DNA from: an uncultured Lachnospiraceae bacterium
Lineage (GTDB): Bacteria > Bacillota > Clostridia > Lachnospirales > Lachnospiraceae
Reading direction: 5' to 3'
NCBI GenBank assembly: GCA_900539175.1
Contig: UQAW01000006.1
Span: forward strand, 19,574-83,573
DNA: 64,000 nucleotides
The position numbers and the translations under genes are program-made. This document shows, in pieces, positions 55,028-61,668 of the stretch. Each line of letters starts with the position of its first letter. Within the stretch, counting starts at the first letter, position 1. The notes beneath the pieces were generated by a model. It worked only from the letters and a program-made list of their open reading frames with translations. It was not told where the DNA came from and did no database searches.

Positions 55028-56395
55028 ATGACACCGAAGGAGAGAATTATCAAAACATTGCACCACGAGGAGACAGATCAGGTGGCATGGATACCGTTTG
55101 CCGGTGTACATGCAGGAAAACTGATGGGATACAATGCCACGGAAGTTTTACAGGATGGAGAAAAATTATTTCAGTCTTTAATGGAAGTAAAAAAACTGTA
55201 CAAACCATCGGGTCTTCCGGTTATTTTTGATCTGCAGGTAGAAGCAGAATGTCTGGGCTGTAATCTCGTCTGGGCAAAAGATGCACCGCCTTCGGTTGCC
55301 AACCATCCGCTGGAAGAGATGGAAGAACTGGAAACTCCCTGTTACTGTACGATTCCGACCAAAGAATCCGGACGTATTCCGATGATTCTGGATGTGATGA
55401 AGCGTGTGAAAAAAGAAATCGGGGATACGACAGCGTTGTACGGACTGATCTGTGGACCATTTACATTGGCAGCGCATCTTCGCGGAAATAATATTTTTAT
55501 GGATTTCTATGATGATGAAGATGCGGTTGTGGAATTTCTTGCTTACTGCAATGCTGTTGCCAAGAAGATGGCGGAATATTATATCGAAGCAGGCATGGAT
55601 GTAATCGCAGTGGTTGATCCTCTGATTTCTCAGATCTCTGCCGCTCATTTTGAACAGTTTATGCAGGAACCATTTACTGATTTGTTCGCACATATCAGAG
55701 AAAAGGGTGCACTGTCTTCCTTCTTTGTATGCGGAGATGCAACAAGAAATATTGAAGTCATGTGTCAGACAAAACCGGATGGTATTTCGGTAGATGAAAA
55801 TGTTGATATTCTTGCAGCAAAGAAAATCACAGATCAGTATAATGTTACAATCGGAGGAAATATTCCCCTCACAACGATTATGCTTCATGGAACCCAGCAG
55901 GACAATATGAAATATGTCATAGATCTGCTGGATCAAGTGGAGGACAAGAGAAACTTTATTCTGGCAGCAGGATGTGATATGCCGTATGATGTGCCGGTAG
56001 AGAATCCGATTGGCATTGCACAGGCGGTTTATGAGACAGACACTGTGCGGGAAATGCTGAAAAATTATGTGGCAGAGGATGAAGCGATTGAGATAGAGCT
56101 TCCGGATTATGAACATCTGGAAAAACCCCTGGTGGAAGTATTTACCCTGGATTCTGCAACTTGCGCCGCATGTACGTACATGATGGGTGCTGCCAATGAA
56201 GCCAAAAAGACATTTGGAGATGCCATTGATCTGGTAGAGTATAAGTTTACAGAGAAAGAAAATATTGCGAGATGCAAGAAAATGAATGTTCCGAATCTGC
56301 CGTCCCTTTACATCAACGGAGAACTGAAATTCCGTTCGCTGGTACCGGCAAAAGAGGAATTGGAAGAAGCAATCCGTGCGGCAATCAAAGCATGA
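55028..56395 (+). CDS. UroD/MtaA-type methyltransferase fused to thioredoxin-like domain
   Basis: This is a 455-residue two-domain protein. Residues 1-350 are a UroD/MtaA barrel (TPKERIIKTLHHEETDQVAW, GLICGPFTLAAHLRG, VIAVVDPLISQISAAHFEQF, LAAGCDMPYDVP). Where MtaA has HxC, this protein reads FVC, so one zinc ligand is missing or moved. Residues about 370-455 form a small thioredoxin-like domain with CxxC at Cys379-Ala-Ala-Cys382, NVPNLPSLYINGELKF (cis-Pro type) and a C-terminal helix. A redox or thiol partner attached to a methyltransferase suggests thiol handling on one chain. AGTGAGGAT precedes the ATG; the stop overlaps the next start (ATGA). Confidence 0.85.
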   Translation: MTPKERIIKTLHHEETDQVAWIPFAGVHAGKLMGYNATEVLQDGEKLFQSLMEVKKLYKPSGLPVIFDLQVEAECLGCNLVWAKDAPPSVANHPLEEMEELETPCYCTIPTKESGRIPMILDVMKRVKKEIGDTTALYGLICGPFTLAAHLRGNNIFMDFYDDEDAVVEFLAYCNAVAKKMAEYYIEAGMDVIAVVDPLISQISAAHFEQFMQEPFTDLFAHIREKGALSSFFVCGDATRNIEVMCQTKPDGISVDENVDILAAKKITDQYNVTIGGNIPLTTIMLHGTQQDNMKYVIDLLDQVEDKRNFILAAGCDMPYDVPVENPIGIAQAVYETDTVREMLKNYVAEDEAIEIELPDYEHLEKPLVEVFTLDSATCAACTYMMGAANEAKKTFGDAIDLVEYKFTEKENIARCKKMNVPNLPSLYINGELKFRSLVPAKEELEEAIRAAIKA

Positions 56396-57312
56396 GCAGA
56401 CTGTACCTTTTTACAGGATTCCTGGGAGCAGGCAAGACAACGTGTTTAAAGAAATTTGTCAAAAAGTTTGGGGATTGCCGGATACACATCATTGTCAATG
56501 AATTTGGAAAAGAAGGAATTGACGGCACACTGATGGGGGAACTTGGAATTGCTCTGGAGGAGATCAATAATGGTTCTATTTTCTGCGCATGCAGGCTGGA
56601 TAAATTTGAGGAAGTACTGCAAAGGACGTTGGCTGACAGTCCGGATGTGATTATTGTGGAAGCATCCGGGCTGGGTGATCCTACGAATGTGAAAAAGATT
56701 CTGGGGCAGACAGAAAAATTTTCCCGGATCGAGTATATGGGCTGCATTTGCCTGGTGGACGCACTTTCTTTTCGGAAAGTATATGAGACAGCCACGGTCG
56801 TTAAGAAGCAAATCAATGTCAGTGATATGATTTTGGTGAATAAGACAGATCTGGCCTCGGAGGAACAGGTGGAGCAGACGAAATACATATTAAAAAAGCA
56901 TCGGCCGGATCTGCCGATCCATGGGACTTTCCGGGGAGAAATCAAGGACGAGTGGCTTAAGGAACTGAAAAAGCCTGAAATGGATGAAAATACGGAGATT
57001 TTTCAGACGGCGGAGATAACGCTTCGAAAATATCTGTTTCATATTCGGGAAGAGGCAACACTGGAGGAAGTCTGTAATTTCCTGAAGATGATCATGGATG
57101 ACACCTTCCGTATCAAAGGGTTCCTGTTTCTGGAAAATCAGTGGTATCTGGTAAATTGTGCGGGGAATCTACTTTCGACAGAAGTGTATCAAGGCAAAAA
57201 TCCGGGGCGGAAGAATGTGATTGTTGTACTTTCCGGATACGGGCTTTCTGCAAAGAAAGCGATCTATCATGCCAGGAACTGGTATCCCCAAGTAGTTGAA
57301 AAAGTGGAATGA
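56392..57312 (+). CDS. CobW/COG0523-type G3E GTPase
   Basis: This 306-residue GTPase has Walker A GFLGAGKTT at residues 8-16, IIVNEFGKEGIDG, the conserved EASGLGDPTNV, and base motif NKTD. The family's metal-binding CxCC is changed: here the loop reads GSIFCACR, so two Cys are present but shifted. A CobW C-terminal domain follows (KGFLFLENQWYLVNCAG). These proteins deliver metals such as Zn or Co to enzymes. It overlaps the UroD-thioredoxin stop by four bases, so a metal-insertion role for that zinc-type methyltransferase is a reasonable inference. Confidence 0.88.
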   Translation: MSRLYLFTGFLGAGKTTCLKKFVKKFGDCRIHIIVNEFGKEGIDGTLMGELGIALEEINNGSIFCACRLDKFEEVLQRTLADSPDVIIVEASGLGDPTNVKKILGQTEKFSRIEYMGCICLVDALSFRKVYETATVVKKQINVSDMILVNKTDLASEEQVEQTKYILKKHRPDLPIHGTFRGEIKDEWLKELKKPEMDENTEIFQTAEITLRKYLFHIREEATLEEVCNFLKMIMDDTFRIKGFLFLENQWYLVNCAGNLLSTEVYQGKNPGRKNVIVVLSGYGLSAKKAIYHARNWYPQVVEKVE

Positions 57313-57323
57313 AATGGAAGGAT

Positions 57324-57374
57324 AAGAGAAGCTTGCATTGTCAAACGTTCGTTTTAATGTGCAGGCTTCTCTTT
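57324..57374 (+). terminator. Bidirectional terminator between convergent genes
   Basis: A 14-bp stem (57324-57337 with 57360-57373), AAGAGAAGC to GCTTCTCTT, is followed by T. It lies between the GTPase gene and the second UroD-type gene, which ends at 57382 on the other strand. Confidence 0.8.
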
Positions 57375-57381
57375 TCAATGT

Positions 57382-58623
57382 CTACCTGGTGACTTCTTCC
57401 ATAGCGATCCGGTTCCACACAATCAGGTTTTCCAGATGCTTTCCCGAGGTGCTGATGTCTTTCAGCAGAATCTCGCAGGGGGTACCATTATTACGGCAGG
57501 CTGTGATGAGCGATCGGATTTCCTGGCGTATGAGTTCCGGATTTTCCGCTGCATAAGGCAGGTTTGCAGGATTGGGTTTTGCAGAAATTACATAGTCCTT
57601 TCCAATTGCTTCTGCCGCGCGGTTGATATCTGCCCATGGGGTGATGGAAATCTTGCGCAGATGGGGTATTTTTTTTATGATGTCAATCTTTTTGTCCAGG
57701 GGTTCACAGCAGCCATAATATACCAGACCAAAAGGTTCCATGGCACGCATCGCATATTGAATTTCGAATTCATCATGCATAGCCGGGGATACGCTGGCCA
57801 GAATCTGGGCAAGACCACGGCCCCATACATTTTGAGCCTTTACGCTTTGAGAGTCTACGGGAGAAGTTGACAACTCACGGGAGGCAGTACTGGAGCAATG
57901 ACAATAAGCACAGTCAGGATCCAGCAGATTCAGATCCTCATATTGGCGGATGGTATCAAGAAAAATATCCGTCAGCTTGTCGACCAGCGCATGCATCATC
58001 TCCGGATCATCAATCAGAGCGTAGAGAAGATTATCCACATTCATTGTTGTGGCGATGATGTCCCATGCCTTATATCCAAGTCCATATCCGGTAGCTTCGC
58101 CGACCAGTTTTACGGGCAGGATATCGCCGAACGCCTCACAGATTTTGTGATAGCGCTGCATGGATGCTTCCCTGTCATAGGTAATTTTATCCATGTGCAG
58201 CCGGTCTACATCTTCCAGAGAGTGAAACTGGTTCTCGTATTTATGTGAGACTATCAGGTTGTCGGTATCTGTTGTAAGGGTTTCCTCTTTGACATCCACG
58301 CCGATTCCTGTGGAATGGATGATCTTTTCTACCGGATAGTATGGTTTCACCATCATATCACCGGGAAAATATTGAAATTGAAAAATGGTTTTTCTCAGAT
58401 AATCTTCCACTGCTCTTAAATCGGGATCCTGGCATTGCAGAGTAAGAAAACCATCTGCATTTAATTCATGCCAGGGAAGTTCGTTGATTAGTACAATAGG
58501 CCGCTTCGGGCACAGGTCGTTGATCCCTGCATGCAGCTCCCATATAGGATGCTGCCTGGGGTCGTTGGCAATCTGGGCATACTGGTTTGCGAGTTCTCTG
58601 ATAATAACAGTGTCCTTGTTCAT
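57382..58623 (-). CDS. Divergent UroD-family methyltransferase-like protein
   Basis: This 413-residue protein has a UroD-like barrel (VKLVGEATGYGLGYKAWDIIATTMNVDNLLYALIDDPEMM, LVYYGCCEPLDKKI, PHLRKISITPWADINRAAE, YVISAKPNPANL). The MtaA-type zinc set looks incomplete: YYGCC replaces HxC, and the late Cys is replaced by KPNP, so chemistry may differ. It is longer than MtaA at the N-terminus. AGGAGG precedes ATG 58623; the frame is open to 58644 without a ribosome site. It is divergent from an AraC regulator that probably controls it. Confidence 0.78.
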   Translation of the reverse strand: MNKDTVIIRELANQYAQIANDPRQHPIWELHAGINDLCPKRPIVLINELPWHELNADGFLTLQCQDPDLRAVEDYLRKTIFQFQYFPGDMMVKPYYPVEKIIHSTGIGVDVKEETLTTDTDNLIVSHKYENQFHSLEDVDRLHMDKITYDREASMQRYHKICEAFGDILPVKLVGEATGYGLGYKAWDIIATTMNVDNLLYALIDDPEMMHALVDKLTDIFLDTIRQYEDLNLLDPDCAYCHCSSTASRELSTSPVDSQSVKAQNVWGRGLAQILASVSPAMHDEFEIQYAMRAMEPFGLVYYGCCEPLDKKIDIIKKIPHLRKISITPWADINRAAEAIGKDYVISAKPNPANLPYAAENPELIRQEIRSLITACRNNGTPCEILLKDISTSGKHLENLIVWNRIAMEEVTR

Positions 58624-58726
58624 AATAATCCTCCTACTGATCAAAAGTATTTGACAATTGCGTAGCTATGATTTTTACTAATAGTAATACAGATTTTAAA
58701 CGAAAGGATAGGGGAAAACTTGCCAA

Positions 58727-59581
58727 ATGACGGCATTTTCTTGCGAAATTATGAAGTTGGAAGAATATGATCACTATTTTTATTTTAAAACACCCTCCCG
58801 GTGGGCGGAAAAGTGCCTGTTGGTATCTGATGGAATGGGTTATACTGCAGATCGCAAATTCCGGATCGATCGCAAGAGCTTTTATAATTATCTTGCCTTT
58901 TATGTACATGCAGGAACCTTTTACATAGAACAGTACAATCAGACTTTTGTGCTGCATAAGGGAGATGTGGGAATTCTCAATCTCATGGATCCTCATGTAT
59001 ATTATTCCGATTTGGAGGATGTTACGCACCTGTTGTGGTTTCATTTTCGCGGGGGCGGTATGGGAAGCCTGATGGAGAGATTAAAGCAGAATGACAGACT
59101 TCCATGTCTGTGCCATATTCCGGATCTGGAGGAGGACTTTGTGAAGAACTTTTCACTTACCAGGTCCGGATGCAGTGAGATGGAACTGGCAGGGCATATG
59201 TATGGCGTACTGATGCGGATTCTTGAGCATGTGCCGCTTTCCTTTGCAGAAGATATACAGATTCCTGCAGAATTGCAGCGGGCCGCCGGATTCATGGAAG
59301 AACAGGTACATACAAATCTGACATTGGATCAGATCAGTGCATATGCGGGTATGGGAAAATATCACTTCAGCCATATGTTTAAGAAATGGTATGGAATTTC
59401 TCCCATGCAGTATTATACAAGCAAAAGAATGGAACAGGCATGTGACTTACTACAGAAAAGTGTGTTGAGCGTGGAGGAGATTGCAGAACAGCTGGGATAT
59501 CTGGACAGCGGATATTTCCGGAAAGCTTTTAAAAATTACTTTGGATTGACACCTGCGGCTTATCGGAAGCAGGTTCGGTGA
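58727..59581 (+). CDS. AraC-family regulator
   Basis: This 284-residue regulator has an N-terminal cupin domain (YLAFYVHAGTFYIEQYNQTF, LLWFHFRGGGMGSLM) and a C-terminal double helix-turn-helix (LTLDQISAYAGMGKYHFSHMFKKWYG, LSVEEIAEQLGYLDSGYFRKAFKNYFG). AGGGGA lies 13 bases before ATG 58727; no better start is visible. It is divergent from the UroD-type gene and 103 bases away, so local control is likely. The cupin implies a small-molecule inducer. Confidence 0.88.
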   Translation: MTAFSCEIMKLEEYDHYFYFKTPSRWAEKCLLVSDGMGYTADRKFRIDRKSFYNYLAFYVHAGTFYIEQYNQTFVLHKGDVGILNLMDPHVYYSDLEDVTHLLWFHFRGGGMGSLMERLKQNDRLPCLCHIPDLEEDFVKNFSLTRSGCSEMELAGHMYGVLMRILEHVPLSFAEDIQIPAELQRAAGFMEEQVHTNLTLDQISAYAGMGKYHFSHMFKKWYGISPMQYYTSKRMEQACDLLQKSVLSVEEIAEQLGYLDSGYFRKAFKNYFGLTPAAYRKQVR

Positions 59582-59616
59582 TGCTTCTGTTGTTGGCTGT
59601 TGATGTTTTAATAGAC

Positions 59617-59645
59617 TTTACACTTTTGGAATGCTATACTATAAA
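59617..59645 (+). promoter_or_regulatory. Sigma-A-type promoter of small coiled-coil gene
   Basis: TTTACA (59617-59622), a 17-base spacer and TATAAA (59640-59645) lie 27 bases before ATG 59672. Confidence 0.6.
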
Positions 59646-59671
59646 TAACATATTATCAGGAAGTATTCTAC

Positions 59672-59884
59672 ATGACCGCTTCTGAAAAGTTAGATCTAAT
59701 CATCCAAAGAATAGCAGGAGTAGAAAAAGACATTAATGACGTTAAAAGTGATCTTAAAAAACAACTAATGAGATCCACGGCTGAGCTAAAAGCAATGGAC
59801 AGTCTAATACTTGATGAGGTAGAGCGTGTGCACAAGATATTAGACAGGCACAAAGCAGATACAACGGCACATAAAACAGCATAG
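59672..59884 (+). CDS. Small coiled-coil protein
   Basis: This 70-residue charged protein opens MTASEKLDLIIQRIAGVEKD and continues as one long helix with heptad spacing (INDVKSDLKKQLMRSTAEL, LILDEVERVHKILDRHKADT). It resembles a short Lachnospiraceae family of unknown function. AGGAAG lies ten bases upstream, and it has its own promoter and terminator, so it is a complete single-gene unit. Confidence 0.7.
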   Translation: MTASEKLDLIIQRIAGVEKDINDVKSDLKKQLMRSTAELKAMDSLILDEVERVHKILDRHKADTTAHKTA

Positions 59885-59899
59885 CAATAAACATACCAT

Positions 59900-59947
59900 A
59901 AAAAGAGTGTAGAACCTATTAAATTATTAAGGGGCTACACTCTTTTT
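59900..59947 (+). terminator. Terminator after coiled-coil gene
   Basis: A 13-bp stem AAAAAGAGTGTAG (59900-59912) with CTACACTCTTTTT (59935-59947). The truncated ATPase frame begins only ten bases further on. Confidence 0.85.
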
Positions 59948-59957
59948 AAAATCTTGT

Positions 59958-61091
59958 TTGAAGTGTGTAAATTTTGAAGCATCCGGAACGATATCAAAGC
60001 CGCAGGATATTGTAGATTATATTCATGAAGAAAAGGCATATACTGAGACGAATGCGGTGTATATCGTGTGTTCTGCGGGCTGTTATTGGGATGATAAGAA
60101 GGATTTGCTTTATGAAATCAAAATTGGAGTAGGAGATCGTGTTGCAATTGAGGAAGAAGGATTATATCTGGTAAAAAAGGACACATTGGGACCTAAAAGC
60201 AATAAAATTTTTAAAACTAAGAAAGCAGAATCTGGTCGTGCTGAGATTAAAGTACAGTACAAGAATGGCAGCAGAGGGAATGATCCGGATACGATCTGTG
60301 TCCGTTCCACGGCAATCCTGTCTCAGATGGTCGGAAAGATGAGAAGAGATACAGAAGAGGAACGAGAAACAGTTGTATGGATGGAACGTGTGATCAATCA
60401 TTTGAAAAATATAAGAATGTTAGACCCAGTGCCATCGGCAATTCGTGATTATGTGAGAATATCAGATATTGAGTTACGGCAAAATTGTGATAACCTCTCT
60501 GCAGTGCTGAATGAAATGTGTAGAGATACATCCAGAAAAGAGCAGTTGTTAAAGGTAGTAAGAGAATTACCTGAGAACGATGTTGAAGATATTGAATTTG
60601 TAGAAACAAAGATTGGAGACGTGATCTTTGCATTGAGGGAAAAGAACCTTAATTCTAAGGAATTGGTAGATGCTCGTCAGTTATCGGATGGTACCTTGCG
60701 TTGTATTGCAGTATTAACTGCAGCATTAATCGGAGAATCAGGCAGTATGGTTATGATTGAAGAACTGGATAATGGTATTCATCCGGCCAGAGTTTATAAA
60801 TTAGTCGAACAATTGATTGCGATAGGAAAAGAGAGAAAGATTGATATTATCATTACGACACATAATGCAACTCTGCTGAATGCTTATAGGAAGGATGAGT
60901 TAGTGGGAGTTTCTGTTATATAGAGAGAAAAAGAGAAAGGTACAAGTAAGATTAAATCCTTTGTAGATATTGAGAATTTCCCAGCAATGTTGGCAGCAGG
61001 TGGTTTAGGAGATGCAATGATTGATGATAGTTTGTTGTCTGCATTAAAACAGTCAAAGCATACAAAAGATTATTCATGGCTGGGGGTGTAA
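59958..61091 (+). pseudogene. Remnant AAA-type ATPase, N-terminally deleted with amber codon
   Basis: The frame from TTG 59958 encodes the C-terminal part of an SMC/OLD-like AAA ATPase: the signature ARQLSDGTLRCIAVLTAAL, Walker B SMVMIEELDNGIHPARV and switch IDIIITTHN. The Walker A part is absent, and the frame starts ten bases after an unrelated terminator. At 60921-60923 a TAG interrupts GVSVI; the same frame continues to 61091 with REKEKGTSKIKSFVDIENF and DYSWLGV, which looks like the natural tail. A single base change from a Tyr codon would explain the TAG. Base use is AT-richer than the flanking genes. The next frame follows after three bases, so the two were one operon. Confidence 0.78.
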
Positions 61092-61094
61092 GGA

Positions 61095-61406
61095 ATGAAC
61101 GTAAGATTTATAGATACCTCTGTTATGTTAAATCTATTGGAAGTTCCAGAGATGTGCAGTGATGCAGAAGCAGTAAAAGAGCAATGGAAAGAAGTATTGA
61201 GGGCAGAGGACGTATTGATTCTGCCAGTGGCTACGATTATAGAAACAGGTAATCATATTGCACATATATCTAATGGTAACGCTCGAAGAACAATCGCTGG
61301 AAAATTTGGAGAGTATCTTCGAAAAACGGCCGAAGGGGAGGCACCCTGGCAATTATATGGCGTTGAATTTTTTCGAAACTTGGTGCGGTTGTTTATCGTG
61401 ATTTAA
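61095..61406 (+). pseudogene. Truncated PIN-like domain protein
   Basis: This 103-residue frame has a PIN-like start, FIDTSVMLNLLEVPEMC, with the first acidic residue in IDTS, and the second acidic position in VATIIETGNHIAHIS. PIN nucleases are about 130-160 residues with further acidic residues; here the homologous-looking part ends near PWQLYGVE and a short unrelated tail (FFRNLVRLFIVI) closes the frame. It was coupled to the ATPase remnant. An ATPase plus PIN pair suggests a former toxin or anti-phage module. Confidence 0.6.
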
Positions 61407-61423
61407 AATACATATATCTTTTG

Positions 61424-61451
61424 AAAAGGCATCCAGTTGGGTGCCTTTTTA
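61424..61451 (+). terminator. Terminator after PIN-like remnant
   Basis: An 11-bp stem AAAAGGCATCC (61424-61434) with GGGTGCCTTTT (61439-61449, one wobble), a four-base loop and further T. Confidence 0.8.
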
Positions 61452-61668
61452 CGTGTCTGTTTTGTTTGCGCACCATGGGCGCGCTTTTTTAAAGATCGAA
61501 GGATTAGAACAGAAAGTGAAGGAATAGGTTATTTTAGGCAAAGTCCATGTATTATATACTATAGGTGTACAATTATAAGATCCGGGTGGTGAAAACGAAT
61601 GTATTGGGGTGAGTTGATTTCAAGTATACATTGTGTTGCCGCTGCCGGGAAGACAAAGGAGGAAGAAT
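61452..61668 (+). promoter_or_regulatory. Leader of the terminal glycosidase gene
   Basis: This gap of about 217 bases has no gene. A -10 TATACT at 61555-61560 lacks a good -35. AAAGGAGG (61656-61663) is a strong ribosome site for ATG 61669. Confidence 0.4.
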
